Source: Mannheimia sp. USDA-ARS-USMARC-1261
GTDB taxonomy: Bacteria > Pseudomonadota > Gammaproteobacteria > Enterobacterales > Pasteurellaceae
Length of the DNA stretch: 64,000 nt
Reading direction: 5' to 3'
Assembly: GCF_000521605.1 (NCBI RefSeq)
Contig: NZ_CP006942.1
Coordinates: forward strand, 992,001 to 1,056,000
Shown: one piece after another, positions 41,841 to 52,713 of the stretch
Layout: each line of letters begins with the position of its first letter
Numbering within the stretch: position 1 is the stretch's first letter
The notes under the pieces: generated by a model
What the model saw: only the letters and a program-made list of their open reading frames with translations
What the model was told of the DNA's origin: nothing
The model's database searches: none
Made by a program: the position numbers and the translations under genes

Positions 41841-43076
41841 ATGTCAATTAATATGCAAAGAATCCAACAAATTTTTGCTGGTTTAGCCAGTTTCACATCG
41901 GTAGAAAATGAAATTACCCGTTTGGCATTTACCCAAGAAGATATTGCTGCCCGAGATTATGTGATTGAGCTTTGCAAAAAGTATGATTTAACGGTAAAAA
42001 TTGACCCAATCGGTAATGTGTTTATTCGCCGAAAAGGTGTTGAAGATAATCTACCGGCTGTAGCTTTCGGATCGCATATTGATACGGTAGTGAATGCCGG
42101 TAAATTTGACGGTACTTTAGGCACGATCGCGGGGCTGGAAACCCTTTTTCAACTTTGCGAACAGAATATCCAAACCCGTTATCCGCTCGAATTGATTATT
42201 TTTACCTGTGAAGAATCCAGCCGTTTTAATTATGCTACGCTTGACAGTAAAGTGATGTGTGGAATAGCGGATCAAGCTACTCTCAGCAAATTAAAAGACA
42301 GACAGGGTTTAGGCGTAGAACAAGCCTTAAGCGATATCGGCTTAGACTTTAACAAAGTAAATGATGCTAAACGTAGTGGCTCAGAGTTTAAATGCTTTTT
42401 AGAACTGCATATTGAGCAAGGTCCAAGATTGGAAAATGAACAGAAAACTATTGGCATTGTAAGCGGCATTGCCGCTCCAATTCGGGCGATTGTCAAAATC
42501 AAAGGGCAAGCGGATCATTCTGGGGCAACGGCAATGCACTACCGCCACGATGCTTTACTTGGGGCAGCTGAACTCGCTCTCGAATTAGAACAAGCAGCGA
42601 TTCAAGCAGGTCATTCAACGGTGGCGACAGCAGGTAATTTAACTGCAAAACCGGGGGTAATGAATGTAGTGCCGGGCTATGCAGAATTATTGGTGGATAT
42701 TCGTGGCATTCATACACAAGCCAGAGAATCGGTATTTATCGCTCTTCAAAATAAAATTAAAGAGGTGGAGCAAAAACGCGGTTTAGAGATTGAATTACAG
42801 CTTATTTCAAAAGATCAGCCTATCGTGCTACCGACAGAAATGGTGGAGCATTTAACTCAAGTTACCGAAAATTTAGGTTACAGCTATGAAATTATGCCAA
42901 GTGGGGCAGGGCATGATGCCATGCATATGACAACGTTTTGTCCAACAGGAATGTTGTTTGTGCCGTCACATTTAGGCATCAGTCACAACCCGCTTGAGTT
43001 TACCGAATGGAAAGATATTGAAGCCGGCATTCGAGTATTACAACAAGCAGTACTTTCCCAAGCCGAAATTATCTAA
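41841..43076 (+). CDS. M20 family Zn-dependent hydrolase (allantoate/N-carbamoyl-amino-acid amidohydrolase-like)
   Basis: The 411-aa enzyme has AFGSHIDTVVNAGKFDGTLG, TCEESSRF, ELHIEQGPRLE and QADHSGATAMHYRHDAL, and a late GAGHDAMHM, which supply the two-zinc site of the AllC/HyuC group. It is divergent from the PepE operon. The substrate is uncertain; in this setting an N-substituted amino acid from peptide or dipeptide breakdown is likely. SD: AAAAGGGG. Confidence 0.85.
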   Translation: MSINMQRIQQIFAGLASFTSVENEITRLAFTQEDIAARDYVIELCKKYDLTVKIDPIGNVFIRRKGVEDNLPAVAFGSHIDTVVNAGKFDGTLGTIAGLETLFQLCEQNIQTRYPLELIIFTCEESSRFNYATLDSKVMCGIADQATLSKLKDRQGLGVEQALSDIGLDFNKVNDAKRSGSEFKCFLELHIEQGPRLENEQKTIGIVSGIAAPIRAIVKIKGQADHSGATAMHYRHDALLGAAELALELEQAAIQAGHSTVATAGNLTAKPGVMNVVPGYAELLVDIRGIHTQARESVFIALQNKIKEVEQKRGLEIELQLISKDQPIVLPTEMVEHLTQVTENLGYSYEIMPSGAGHDAMHMTTFCPTGMLFVPSHLGISHNPLEFTEWKDIEAGIRVLQQAVLSQAEII

Positions 43077-43230
43077 CCCTCATTTTACAAGCGGTTGTTT
43101 TTTGCAAAAATTTTACTAAAAACAACCGCTTGTTCTCTCTTGTTTTGCTTTGCAAAACCTTGTATTTCAAGTACAATTCTCCGATTAATTTTTCGATAAA
43201 CAAACAACAAAACAGGACATTAACTGCCCG

Positions 43231-45030
43231 ATGAAAATGCAAAATATTCGTAACTTTTCGATTATCGCCCATATTGACCACGGTAAATCGACTTTATCAG
43301 ACCGCTTAATTCAAACTTGTGGCGGCTTATCAGACCGTGAGATGGAAGCTCAGGTGTTAGATTCAATGGATCTTGAGCGTGAACGTGGAATTACCATTAA
43401 AGCACAAAGCGTAACTTTAAATTATAAAGCGAAAGACGGTGAAACTTATCAGCTGAACTTTATCGACACCCCAGGGCACGTGGATTTCTCGTATGAAGTT
43501 TCTCGCTCGCTTGCCGCTTGTGAAGGGGCATTATTGGTCGTCGATGCTGGGCAGGGCGTTGAGGCTCAAACTTTAGCTAACTGCTATACCGCAATCGAAA
43601 TGGATTTAGAGGTTGTGCCGATTTTAAACAAGATCGACTTACCGGCGGCTGAACCTGAGCGTGTGGCAGAAGAGATCGAAGATATTGTAGGGATCGATGC
43701 GATTGATGCGGTTCGTTGTTCGGCAAAAACCGGCTTAGGGATTGAAGATGTTTTAGAAGAAATCGTGAAGAAAATTCCTGCACCGGAAGGCGAGCCTGAA
43801 GCACCACTACAAGCCTTGATTATTGACTCTTGGTTCGACAACTATTTAGGCGTTGTCTCTTTGGTGCGTGTGAAAAATGGCGTGCTGAAAAAAGGCGATA
43901 AAATCAAAGTGATGAGTACAGGGCAATCTTATAACGTAGATCGTCTCGGTATTTTCACCCCAAAACAAGTGGATACAACTGAACTAAAAACCGGTGAAGT
44001 AGGTTGGGTAGTTTGTGCGATTAAAGATATTTTAGGCGCGCCGGTGGGCGATACTTTAACCCATCACCATAATTCCGCTACCGAAGTATTACCGGGCTTT
44101 AAGAAAGTAAAACCGCAGGTTTATGCAGGTTTGTTCCCGATTTCATCAGACGATTACGAGGCCTTCCGTGATGCTTTGGGTAAATTAAGCCTAAATGATG
44201 CCTCATTATTCTACGAGCCGGAAACCTCAAGTGCGTTAGGTTTTGGTTTCCGTTGTGGTTTCTTGGGCTTGTTGCATATGGAGATTATCCAAGAGCGTTT
44301 AGAGCGTGAATACGACTTGGATTTAATCACCACCGCCCCAACGGTAGTCTATGAAGTGGTGCAAACAGACGGCGAAACCATTTATGTGGATAGCCCGTCT
44401 AAACTCCCTGCAATCAACAATATTGCAGAAATTCGTGAGCCGATTGCAGAGTGTAATATGCTTGTGCCACAAGAGTTCTTAGGCAACGTAATTACTCTTT
44501 GTGTGGAAAAACGTGGCGTGCAAACCAATATGGTGTATCACGGCAATCAAATTGCATTAACTTATGAGATCCCGATGGGCGAAGTGGTGTTAGATTTCTT
44601 CGACCGCTTAAAATCGACTTCTCGTGGTTATGCGTCATTAGATTACGGATTCAAACGTTTCCAAACTGCCGATATGGTGCGTGTGGATATTATGATCAAC
44701 GGCGAGCGTGTGGATGCGTTGGCGATTATCGTCCACCGTGCCAATGCGGCTTATCGTGGACGTGAGTTAGTGGAAAAAATGCGTGAATTGATTCCACGCC
44801 AACAATTTGATATTGCGATTCAAGCCGCAATCGGCAACCACGTCATTGCCCGTTCAACGGTTAAACAGTTGCGTAAAAACGTATTGGCGAAATGTTACGG
44901 TGGTGATGTAAGCCGTAAGAAGAAACTTCTACAAAAACAAAAAGAGGGTAAAAAACGAATGAAATCTCTCGGTAACGTAGAAGTACCACAAGAAGCGTTC
45001 TTAGCGATTTTACACGTTGGCAAAGAGTAA
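43231..45030 (+). CDS. lepA: Elongation factor 4 (LepA), ribosomal back-translocase
   Basis: A full-length GTPase (599 aa): [14 protein letters not shown] (P-loop), [12 protein letters not shown] and NKIDLPAA for GTP binding, EF-G-like domains, and the LepA-specific C-terminal domain with [18 protein letters not shown]. It acts on stalled ribosomes. The start could also be the ATG at 43237. It heads the conserved lepA-lepB-rnc-era-recO order. Confidence 0.97.
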   Translation: MKMQNIRNFSIIAHIDHGKSTLSDRLIQTCGGLSDREMEAQVLDSMDLERERGITIKAQSVTLNYKAKDGETYQLNFIDTPGHVDFSYEVSRSLAACEGALLVVDAGQGVEAQTLANCYTAIEMDLEVVPILNKIDLPAAEPERVAEEIEDIVGIDAIDAVRCSAKTGLGIEDVLEEIVKKIPAPEGEPEAPLQALIIDSWFDNYLGVVSLVRVKNGVLKKGDKIKVMSTGQSYNVDRLGIFTPKQVDTTELKTGEVGWVVCAIKDILGAPVGDTLTHHHNSATEVLPGFKKVKPQVYAGLFPISSDDYEAFRDALGKLSLNDASLFYEPETSSALGFGFRCGFLGLLHMEIIQERLEREYDLDLITTAPTVVYEVVQTDGETIYVDSPSKLPAINNIAEIREPIAECNMLVPQEFLGNVITLCVEKRGVQTNMVYHGNQIALTYEIPMGEVVLDFFDRLKSTSRGYASLDYGFKRFQTADMVRVDIMINGERVDALAIIVHRANAAYRGRELVEKMRELIPRQQFDIAIQAAIGNHVIARSTVKQLRKNVLAKCYGGDVSRKKKLLQKQKEGKKRMKSLGNVEVPQEAFLAILHVGKE

Positions 45031-45102
45031 TTTGCAAAATTAATGCGGAATTAAACCGCTTGTAAGCGGTCATATTTTCAGGATTTTTTGCAAAAACAAA
45101 AC

Positions 45103-45130
45103 GTAGGGGCGAATCATTATTCGCCCCCAC
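45103..45130. repeat. GTAGGGGC palindrome, copy 1
   Basis: GTAGGGGCGAAT and ATTCGCCCCCAC pair around a short loop. It lies between lepA and lepB and is one of four related intergenic hairpins with different inner stems. Confidence 0.75.
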
Positions 45131-45149
45131 AAAACAGAGAGGAAATCAA

Positions 45150-46109
45150 ATGGCACAATTTATGCCGATTATTTTTCTAGGCATTATTTACGGTATTTGG
45201 AAATGGTTGGATTCAATGCAACTGCCGAATACTATTTCGATCATTTTAGTGGCGTTGGTATTGATTTGCGGCGGCTTTTGGGCATTTTACAAATTCAGTG
45301 CCGATCCAAGACGTAAACAGGCAATTGCTCAACAGCAAAAACGCTTAGGCAGAGCATTAACCGCTGAAGAAATGGCAGAAATTCAGCCAAAATCGGCAGT
45401 GGGCGAATTTTTTGCCTCGCTTTTCGGCATTTTATTCTTTGTTACCATACTTCGCTCGTTCTTATTTGAACCGTTCCAAATCCCAAGTGGCTCAATGGAA
45501 CCTACACTACGAGTAGGCGATTTCTTAGTGGTGAATAAATTCAGTTATGGTATTAAAGATCCGATTTGGCAAAATACTTTAATTGAAACCGGTAAGCCGG
45601 AGCGTGGTGATGTAATTGTATTTAAAGCACCGGCACAACCGCATATTGATTATATTAAACGAGTGGTTGCAGTAGGGGGCGATAAACTAAAATATGATTT
45701 TGCCACCCAGCAATTAACAATTACCAAAGCAAATGGTGAAACTAAGGTATTTGAATACAGCGAAGGCAAGCCAAACCCTGAGTTCTTCTATCACGGTGAA
45801 ATGCAAGTGGAACGTATGGAAAAAGGTGATGTTACGCATCAAATTTTAAATCACCCGATGGCGTTTAACTATGCTCCTTATTTCTACAAGCAAGAAGGTC
45901 AAGCAGAAGGCGAGTGGATTGTGCCAGAAGGACATTACTTTGTAATGGGCGATAACCGTGATAACAGTGAAGATAGCCGTTTTTGGGGCTTTGTACCTGA
46001 GAAAAACATTGTAGGTAAAGCAACTTTTATCTGGCTCAGCTTAGATAAAAAAGCAAACGAGTTCCCTACAGGGCTTCGTTTTTCTAGAATGTTTACTACT
46101 ATTCAATAA
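45150..46109 (+). CDS. lepB: Signal peptidase I
   Basis: The 319-aa inner-membrane serine protease has two N-terminal helices (residues 5-20, 24-48 and an amphipathic one near 90-105). The catalytic Ser lies in QIPSGSMEPTLRVGD and the Lys in DYIKRVVAVGGD, followed by the GHYFVMGDNRDNSEDSRFWG box. It removes signal peptides from exported proteins. SD: AGAGAGGA. Confidence 0.97.
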   Translation: MAQFMPIIFLGIIYGIWKWLDSMQLPNTISIILVALVLICGGFWAFYKFSADPRRKQAIAQQQKRLGRALTAEEMAEIQPKSAVGEFFASLFGILFFVTILRSFLFEPFQIPSGSMEPTLRVGDFLVVNKFSYGIKDPIWQNTLIETGKPERGDVIVFKAPAQPHIDYIKRVVAVGGDKLKYDFATQQLTITKANGETKVFEYSEGKPNPEFFYHGEMQVERMEKGDVTHQILNHPMAFNYAPYFYKQEGQAEGEWIVPEGHYFVMGDNRDNSEDSRFWGFVPEKNIVGKATFIWLSLDKKANEFPTGLRFSRMFTTIQ

Positions 46110-46115
46110 TGTCGT

Positions 46116-46142
46116 GTAGGGGCGAATTGTAATTCGCCCCTA
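46116..46142. repeat. GTAGGGGC palindrome, copy 2
   Basis: GTAGGGGCGAATT pairs with AATTCGCCCCTA around a very short loop, between lepB and rnc. Confidence 0.75.
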
Positions 46143-46165
46143 AGTCTTTAATAAATAAAGAATTT

Positions 46166-46840
46166 ATGCAACTCGAACGATTACAGAAAAAATTAGGTTA
46201 TCAATTTCATAACCTTGATTACCTCACTCAAGCCTTAACGCACCGTAGTGCGGCGGCGAAAAATAATGAACGCCTTGAATTTTTGGGCGATTCGATTTTA
46301 AATTTTACTATCGGCAAAGCGTTATACGATAAATTCCCTAAAGCGAACGAGGGAGAATTAAGCCGTATGCGGGCAACGCTTGTGCGTGAACAAACCTTAG
46401 CCATTATTGCCCGTAAATTTGATTTAGGCGAATATCTAAAATTAGGTCCGGGTGAGCTAAAAAATGGCGGACATCGCAGAGAATCTATTTTATCGGACTG
46501 TGTAGAAGCCATAATTGCAGCTATCTATTTAGATCAAGATATGGATCAGGCAATGGCAAAAGTGATGGATTGGTATGCGGATTTATTAAAAGAAATCAGC
46601 CCAGACGATTCACAAAAAGACCCAAAAACCCGCCTGCAAGAGTTTTTACAAGGCAGAAAATTGCCCTTGCCTGAATATGATGTATTAGATATTAAAGGCG
46701 AAGCCCACAACCAAACTTTCCGTGTTACTTGCAAAGTGATCAATCTCGATGAAATTTTTATCGGCACCGGCACGAGTCGCCGTAAAGCCGAACAAAACGC
46801 AGCAGAAAAAGTATTAGCGGTAATTAAAACAAAGAAATAA
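46166..46840 (+). CDS. rnc: Ribonuclease III
   Basis: The 224-aa enzyme has the RNase III signature [13 protein letters not shown] (residues about 35-47), further acidic residues near 115-120 ([14 protein letters not shown]), and a C-terminal double-stranded RNA-binding domain ([16 protein letters not shown]). It processes rRNA and structured mRNAs. It is followed by era after 49 bases, which include a small palindrome. Confidence 0.97.
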   Translation: MQLERLQKKLGYQFHNLDYLTQALTHRSAAAKNNERLEFLGDSILNFTIGKALYDKFPKANEGELSRMRATLVREQTLAIIARKFDLGEYLKLGPGELKNGGHRRESILSDCVEAIIAAIYLDQDMDQAMAKVMDWYADLLKEISPDDSQKDPKTRLQEFLQGRKLPLPEYDVLDIKGEAHNQTFRVTCKVINLDEIFIGTGTSRRKAEQNAAEKVLAVIKTKK

Positions 46841-46845
46841 CGAAT

Positions 46846-46866
46846 TCCCTTCTTTCTAAAGAAGGG
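46846..46866. repeat. CCC(T)TCTTT palindrome, copy 1
   Basis: CCCTTCTTT pairs with AAAGAAGGG around CT. It is related to the two palindromes at 47859 and 47961. Confidence 0.6.
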
Positions 46867-46889
46867 GATCTATATGAAAGGAAAACCAA

Positions 46890-47807
46890 ATGACAGAACA
46901 AAACCAAATTCCAACCAAAACCTACTGTGGCTTTATTGCCATTGTTGGTCGCCCGAATGTTGGGAAATCGACTTTATTGAACAAAATTTTAGGGCAAAAA
47001 ATTTCAATCACCTCACGCAAAGCACAAACCACTCGCCACCGTATTGTCGGTATTCACACTGAAGATCAATACCAAGCGATTTATGTGGACACTCCGGGAC
47101 TTCATATTGAAGAAAAACGTGCCATTAACCGTTTAATGAACCGTGCAGCAAGCTCGGCGATTGGCGATGTGGATTTAATCATTTTTGTCGTTGAAGGCAC
47201 AAAATGGACGGATGACGATGAAATGGTGTTGAACAAGCTCCGCTCGGCAAAAGCCCCGGTGTTGTTGGCGATCAACAAAATCGACAATATCAAAGAAAAA
47301 GAAGAGTTGTTGCCACATATTACCGAGCTTTCACAAAAATTTGATTTCGCAGAAATCCTCCCGATTTCGGCTCAACGTGGTAAAAACGTCCATATTCTGC
47401 AAAAATTTGTACGTGAATCGTTACGCCCGGGCGAGCATCATTTCCCTGAAGAGTACGTAACAGACCGTTCCCAACGCTTTATGGCATCGGAAATTATCCG
47501 TGAAAAATTAATGCGTTTCACCGGTGAAGAATTGCCTTATTCGGTAACGGTAGAAATTGAACAATTTAAAATGAACGAGCGTGGTGTGTATGAGATCAAT
47601 GGCTTAATTTTGGTTGAGCGTGATGGTCAGAAAAAAATGGTTATCGGTGCCGGCGGTCAAAAAATCAAAACCATTGGTATTGAAGCCCGTAAAGATATGG
47701 AACGCCTGTTTGATAACCAAGTCCACCTTGAGCTTTGGGTGAAAGTTAAAGCTGGCTGGGCTGATGACGAAAGAGCGTTGAGAAGTTTGGGGTATATGGA
47801 AGAGTAG
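46890..47807 (+). CDS. era: GTPase Era
   Basis: The 305-aa protein has [18 protein letters not shown] and NKIDNI for GTP binding, and a C-terminal KH domain with [14 protein letters not shown]. It binds the 3' end of 16S rNA during 30S assembly. It lies in the usual place after rnc. Confidence 0.97.
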   Translation: MTEQNQIPTKTYCGFIAIVGRPNVGKSTLLNKILGQKISITSRKAQTTRHRIVGIHTEDQYQAIYVDTPGLHIEEKRAINRLMNRAASSAIGDVDLIIFVVEGTKWTDDDEMVLNKLRSAKAPVLLAINKIDNIKEKEELLPHITELSQKFDFAEILPISAQRGKNVHILQKFVRESLRPGEHHFPEEYVTDRSQRFMASEIIREKLMRFTGEELPYSVTVEIEQFKMNERGVYEINGLILVERDGQKKMVIGAGGQKIKTIGIEARKDMERLFDNQVHLELWVKVKAGWADDERALRSLGYMEE

Positions 47808-47858
47808 GCTTCTTTAACTTTCATTCGTAAAATTAAGATTGTATCAAATCTCCCCTAA

Positions 47859-47992
47859 CCCCTCTTTTCTAAAGAGGGGGATTAGATCCCCATAAATTTT
47901 AAATTCATCTTTCTACCTGAGTTGTTAAATAGGGAAATGACTTACAAATAGACTTTGTACGATCTCCCCTCTTTAGCAAAGAGGGGGGGAGA
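47859..47992. repeat. CCCCTCTTT palindromes, copies 2 and 3
   Basis: Copy 2 (47859-47879) is CCCCTCTTT/AAAGAGGGG; copy 3 (47961-47992) has the same core extended to GATCTCCCC/GGGGAGAT. They occupy the era-recO gap, where no gene is seen. Confidence 0.65.
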
Positions 47993-48032
47993 TTTGGCAG
48001 AAGTATTACAGCCTCATAATTTATAAGACATT

Positions 48033-48755
48033 ATGACCACAGACCAATGGCAACGAGCCTTTGTGCTTCATCGCCGAGAATACAGCGAAAGTAGTTTGCT
48101 TGTGGATTTCTTTACGGAACATCACGGACGGATCACACTACTTGCTAAAGGAGCAAGGCGGGCTCGTTCGCCGTTGAAAGCGGTGTTGCAGCCGTTTACG
48201 CCATTGTTGTTGCGTTGGACGGGAAAAGGGGATCTGAAAACCCTCACTAAAGCAGAGCCGGCAGCACTTACTTTACCGATGGAAACAATCGCTCTTTATA
48301 GTGGTTTCTATATCAATGAAGTGCTTGCAAGAGTATTGGAAAATCAGACCGCTTACCCAGAACTCTTTCTGCATTATTTACATTGTATGACGGCACTAGC
48401 CACTCAAGATCGGGTTGAGCCGATTTTACGTACCTTTGAATTTCATACCCTCAAAGCATTGGGCTATGGGGTGGATTTTACCCACTGTGCGGCAACAGGT
48501 TTACCGGTTGATCCGAATATGAGCTATCAATTCAGAGAAAATGAAGGCTTTATTGCCTCGCTACTTCAAAATAACCACAGTTTTTTAGGGCGTGATTTAC
48601 TGGCATTTTCTCAGCTTGATTTTTCAGAAAAAGCAACCCAACAAGCGGCAAAACGGTTTACCCGTATTGCATTAAAACCCTATTTAGGTTCTCAGCCACT
48701 CAAAAGCCGAGAACTTTTTCAAGCAATCTTGCCTAATAAAGTGAAAAGCGGTTAG
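48033..48755 (+). CDS. recO: DNA repair protein RecO
   Basis: The 240-aa protein has the N-terminal OB fold with [20 protein letters not shown] and [17 protein letters not shown], then the helical domain with [12 protein letters not shown]. It loads RecA with RecR at gaps. It ends the lepA-to-recO gene series. Confidence 0.95.
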   Translation: MTTDQWQRAFVLHRREYSESSLLVDFFTEHHGRITLLAKGARRARSPLKAVLQPFTPLLLRWTGKGDLKTLTKAEPAALTLPMETIALYSGFYINEVLARVLENQTAYPELFLHYLHCMTALATQDRVEPILRTFEFHTLKALGYGVDFTHCAATGLPVDPNMSYQFRENEGFIASLLQNNHSFLGRDLLAFSQLDFSEKATQQAAKRFTRIALKPYLGSQPLKSRELFQAILPNKVKSG

Positions 48756-48830
48756 TTTTGTTAAATTTTTTGCAAATTTTCAGTAAAATATAACCGCTTG
48801 TAACAATAACAATTATCTCAAGGAAATATT

Positions 48831-50072
48831 ATGTCAAACCATCTTACCGAGCACCGTTTTATCGATTTCCCTATTCACGCTAATGTCCTGAATGCGTTGG
48901 ATAGTAAAGGTTTCGAGTTCTGTACGCCAATTCAAGCGAAAACCTTTCCGATTACCTTAAAAGGTAATGACATTGCAGGACAAGCCCAAACGGGTACAGG
49001 GAAAACGCTTGCCTTTTTAATTGCGACCTTTAACCACTTATTAAATAATGAAATTGAAACGGCAAAAAATCAACCTAGAGCTTTAATTCTTGCTCCCACT
49101 CGTGAATTGGCGGTACAAATTGGGGCGGATGCACAGTTATTTTTACAACATTGTGATCTTAAACTTGCCCTTGCCTATGGTGGAGATGGCTACGATAAGC
49201 AGGTGCAAGAAATTGAAAAAGGTGTAGATATTCTTGTTGGTACAACAGGTCGAGTGATTGATTATGTAAAACAAGGCATTATCAACTTAAATAACATTCA
49301 AGTGATAGTACTAGATGAAGCAGATCGAATGTTCGATCTTGGCTTTATTAAAGATATCCGCTATTTAATGCGAAAAGCCCCTAAGCCTTCTGAGCGTTTA
49401 ACGTTGCTTTTTTCTGCCACTTTATCGGCAAAAGTGCGAGAGCTTGCTTATGAAGATATGGATAATGCCGAATACATCGAAATTGAACCACTGCAACGTA
49501 CAGGTCATCGCATTAAAGAAGAGCTTTTTTATCCGTCAAATGAAGATAAAATGGCATTATTATTAACCTTATTGGAAGAAGAGTGGCCGGAACGCTGTAT
49601 GATTTTTGCCAACACCAAGCACAAGTGTGAGGAAATTTGGCAATATTTAGCAGCAGATGGTCATCGGGTTGGTATGCTAACGGGTGATATTCCGCAGAAA
49701 AAACGTCTGTCGTTGCTGGATAATTTCACTAAAGGCAATTTGGATATTTTAGTTGTAACTGATGTGGCTGCTCGTGGATTACATATTCCGGATGTAACGC
49801 ACGTTTTTAATTACGATTTGCCTGATGATAAAGAAGATTACGTTCACCGTATTGGCAGAACGGGTCGAGCAGGGGAAAGTGGGCATTCAATCAGCTTTGC
49901 TTGTGAGCGTTACGCGGTAAATTTACCAGCTATTGAAGAGTATATCGGACATCAAATTCCGGTCAGCCAATATGATAAGGAGTCTTTATTTGATTTGCCG
50001 AAAGTGAATCGTCCAAGAAGTAAAAGTCCTTTTGTTGCAAAGAAAAATAATCGTAATGGTTGGAATAAATAG
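48831..50072 (+). CDS. rhlB: ATP-dependent RNA helicase RhlB
   Basis: This 413-aa DEAD-box helicase has Q motif [18 protein letters not shown] (Walker A), [15 protein letters not shown] in LLFSATLS, and [10 protein letters not shown]. Sequence order and length match RhlB of the Pasteurellaceae and Enterobacteria, which unwinds RNA for the degradosome. The C-terminus is basic. SD: AAGGAAAT. Confidence 0.93.
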   Translation: MSNHLTEHRFIDFPIHANVLNALDSKGFEFCTPIQAKTFPITLKGNDIAGQAQTGTGKTLAFLIATFNHLLNNEIETAKNQPRALILAPTRELAVQIGADAQLFLQHCDLKLALAYGGDGYDKQVQEIEKGVDILVGTTGRVIDYVKQGIINLNNIQVIVLDEADRMFDLGFIKDIRYLMRKAPKPSERLTLLFSATLSAKVRELAYEDMDNAEYIEIEPLQRTGHRIKEELFYPSNEDKMALLLTLLEEEWPERCMIFANTKHKCEEIWQYLAADGHRVGMLTGDIPQKKRLSLLDNFTKGNLDILVVTDVAARGLHIPDVTHVFNYDLPDDKEDYVHRIGRTGRAGESGHSISFACERYAVNLPAIEEYIGHQIPVSQYDKESLFDLPKVNRPRSKSPFVAKKNNRNGWNK

Positions 50073-50076
50073 AGCT

Positions 50077-50496
50077 ATGAATACCATTAAGTTTGCTAAA
50101 TATCTATGTTGCTTAGTATTGCTGACTGGCTGTAAGAACCTAGAGCAGTTTGAGGAAGATTGGTTATCTTCGGCAGAATCGGTTAATCGTCATTCATCAG
50201 CTAAGATTACAACGAAAAAAGAGCGTAATATAGGATTAAATCCGACGGTTAAAGCTAGTCAAAATAAATTACCTATAGTTAATCAAACTGTTGTAAATAA
50301 ACGGATAAATACGACCGCTTGTAAAGACAGTGATGATTGGTATTTAGATGGCTATCGTGTAGGGAAATCATTCCGTGCACAGAAAAACCAAATGTTAGAA
50401 CAACGAAGTAGATACTGTGGCTATAATGTAAAAGAGTTACCTTCTCATTATTATCATAATTGGGATAGAGGTTTCCGCATTGGCATTAAAAGTTAA
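50077..50496 (+). CDS. Putative lipoprotein, DUF2799-like
   Basis: The start at 50077 is five bases after the rhlB stop. LLTGC (residues 15-19) is a lipobox. The C-terminal DDWYLDGYRVGKSF and YHNWDRGFRIG resemble DUF2799-type lipoproteins. Function unknown. An exact uptake core lies inside the coding sequence at 50314-50322. Confidence 0.7.
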   Translation: MNTIKFAKYLCCLVLLTGCKNLEQFEEDWLSSAESVNRHSSAKITTKKERNIGLNPTVKASQNKLPIVNQTVVNKRINTTACKDSDDWYLDGYRVGKSFRAQKNQMLEQRSRYCGYNVKELPSHYYHNWDRGFRIGIKS

Positions 50497-50519
50497 TTTT
50501 AGACGAAAGAGAATCAAAA

Positions 50520-52010
50520 ATGGGTTTATATAATATTGCTCAAACAGAATCGGGCAAAGTCATCTCACTTAACGCAAAAATGGCGAACCGACACGGTTTA
50601 GTGGCTGGGGCGACAGGTACAGGTAAAACAGTTACGTTACGAAAATTAGCGGAAGCCTTTAGTGATGATGGTGTGCCGGTATTTTTAGTGGATGTAAAAG
50701 GCGACCTTTCAGGTTTAGTACAAGCGGGCAGTTTTTCCGGAAAAATTGCAGAACGCATTGAGATGTTCAACTTAGGTGGAGAGGATTACTTAAACGGTTA
50801 TCCTGTCTCATTTTGGGACGTGTTTGGTGAATCGGGCATTCCGCTTCGTACCACGATTTCCGAAATGGGACCGATGCTACTTTCCCGTTTACTTAACTTA
50901 AACGATACCCAAGAAGGTTTATTAAATCTTGTTTTCCGTGTAGCAGATGATCGTGGATTGCTATTGATTGATTTAAAAGATTTGCGTGCTTTACTTAAAT
51001 TTGTGGCAGATAATGCGAAAGAATTCCAAGTGGAATACGGCAATGTATCAGCAGCAAGTGTCGGTGCGATTCAACGAGCATTATTAAGACTTGAAAACGA
51101 AGGGGCGGATAATTTATTTGGCGAACCTGCACTAGATTTACACGATTGGATGCAAACCCGCAATGGGCGTGGTGTAATCAATATTTTAAATTCGGAAAAA
51201 TTAATTAATTCTCCAAGAATGTACGGTGCTTTCTTACTGTGGTTTATGGCAGAATTATTTGAAAATTTACCTGAAGTTGGCGATCCTGAAAAACCAAAAT
51301 TTGTGCTTTTCTTTGACGAAGCTCACTTATTATTTGATGATGCCCCTAAAGCATTAGTAGATAAAATTGAACAGGTGGTTCGCTTAATTCGTTCTAAAGG
51401 TGTTGGGGTTTATTTTGTTACGCAAAACCCACTCGACTTACCCGATTCTGTGCTAGGGCAGCTCGGTAATCGTATTCAACACGCCTTGCGAGCTTTCACG
51501 CCTCGTGATCAAAAAGCAGTGAAATCAGCGGCGGAGACCTTCCGTGCCAATAAAGAGGTAAATGTAGTAGAAGCTATTACTCAACTTGGTGTAGGGCAAG
51601 CGTTGGTTTCGGTGTTAGATGAAAAAGGAATGCCAACACCTGTTGAAATTGCCTATATCTATCCGCCAAAAAGCCAGCTATCTCCATTAGCTACAGGAGA
51701 ACGTGATGCTTTAGTGAAACAGGATGATCTGTATCATCATTACAGCCAGTATGTAGATAATGAATCAGCGTTTGAATTGCTTAATGCTAAAGCTGAACAA
51801 GTGAAAGCCGAGCAAGCTGCTGTGGAAGACGAAAATAACGATTTCTTAGGTGGCATTATCTCTTCGATTTTTGGCTCGAAGAAGAAAAAAGATCAATCTA
51901 TTACCGAACAAGTGGTTAGCCAAGTGGCACATTCAGTTGGTAGAAATTTACGCAACCAAGTAACCAAGCAAATTATGCGTGGCATTTTAGGAGCGATCAC
52001 CAAAAAATAA
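50520..52010 (+). CDS. HerA-like ATPase (DUF853/YjgR family)
   Basis: The 496-aa protein has Walker A ATGTGKTVTLRK (residues about 31-42), VDVKGDLSGL, a Walker B FVLFFDEAHLLF (near 260-271) and QNPLDLPDSVLGQLGNR. It belongs to the FtsK/HerA superfamily of hexameric ATPases; the DUF853 group's role is unknown. A Lys-rich C-terminal tail may bind nucleic acid or membrane. Confidence 0.88.
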   Translation: MGLYNIAQTESGKVISLNAKMANRHGLVAGATGTGKTVTLRKLAEAFSDDGVPVFLVDVKGDLSGLVQAGSFSGKIAERIEMFNLGGEDYLNGYPVSFWDVFGESGIPLRTTISEMGPMLLSRLLNLNDTQEGLLNLVFRVADDRGLLLIDLKDLRALLKFVADNAKEFQVEYGNVSAASVGAIQRALLRLENEGADNLFGEPALDLHDWMQTRNGRGVINILNSEKLINSPRMYGAFLLWFMAELFENLPEVGDPEKPKFVLFFDEAHLLFDDAPKALVDKIEQVVRLIRSKGVGVYFVTQNPLDLPDSVLGQLGNRIQHALRAFTPRDQKAVKSAAETFRANKEVNVVEAITQLGVGQALVSVLDEKGMPTPVEIAYIYPPKSQLSPLATGERDALVKQDDLYHHYSQYVDNESAFELLNAKAEQVKAEQAAVEDENNDFLGGIISSIFGSKKKKDQSITEQVVSQVAHSVGRNLRNQVTKQIMRGILGAITKK

Positions 52011-52032
52011 ATTGCAAATTTTAAGAAGAATT

Positions 52033-52067
52033 AGACCGCTTGTTTATTCATTACAAGCGGTCTTTTT
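52033..52067. terminator. Bidirectional terminator made of inverted uptake signals
   Basis: AGACCGCTTGT (52033-52043) pairs with ACAAGCGGTCT (52053-52063), followed by Ts. It lies between two convergent genes. Confidence 0.88.
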
Positions 52068-52700
52068 TCAACTTATTTTTTGCAATGCCTGTTTGATGGC
52101 ATTTAGCAACACTTCTGGCGGTTGAGCCCCTGACACGCCGAGTTTTTCATCAATCACAAAAAATGGGACGCTGTGAATACCATATTTGTGGGCAACTCGC
52201 TCGTCTTCACGGACTTCGTGCCCGAAATCATCGCCAGTGAGCAGTTGAGCGACTTCATCACGTTCTAAGCCGATTTCTAAAGCTAAACCGATAAGTTCTG
52301 TGCGTTTAGCTAAAATAGTGTTATCGGTAAAATAGGCTTTGAATAAACGTTCAACCATTGCTTCACCTAAGCCTTTACTTTCCGCAAATTTTGCCAAGCG
52401 ATGAGCCTCAAAGGTGCGAGTGTATTGTGTGGTGCGGTAGCGTAAATCTAGCCCGGCTTGTTTTCCAGCTTCCTCTACATAGTTAATCATTTCATCAGCC
52501 TGTCCAGCCGTTTTTTGATATTTCTGCATTAAGCGTTGCTGAATATCACCTTCCGGTTCACCATTTGCGTGTGGGTCAAGCTCAAAGGCTCGGAAAATCA
52601 CTTCAACCTCACCCTCAAATTGAGCTAAGGCTTGCTCTAAATGGCGTTTGCCGATGTAACAAAACGGGCAGGCAAAGTCTGACCAAACTTCAATTTTCAT
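52068..52700 (-). CDS. DsbA-family oxidoreductase, FrnE-like
   Basis: The 210-aa protein lacks a signal peptide and begins with a thioredoxin-fold strand and SDFACPFCYIG (CPFC redox centre, residues about 11-14). A helical insertion follows, and HSVPFFVIDEK (cis-Pro loop) with GVSGAQPPEVL at the end. This is the cytoplasmic FrnE/2-hydroxychromene isomerase-like branch. Probable role: thiol-disulfide exchange under oxidative stress. Confidence 0.85.
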   Translation of the reverse strand: MKIEVWSDFACPFCYIGKRHLEQALAQFEGEVEVIFRAFELDPHANGEPEGDIQQRLMQKYQKTAGQADEMINYVEEAGKQAGLDLRYRTTQYTRTFEAHRLAKFAESKGLGEAMVERLFKAYFTDNTILAKRTELIGLALEIGLERDEVAQLLTGDDFGHEVREDERVAHKYGIHSVPFFVIDEKLGVSGAQPPEVLLNAIKQALQKIS

Positions 52701-52713
52701 ATTCTCTCTCTGT

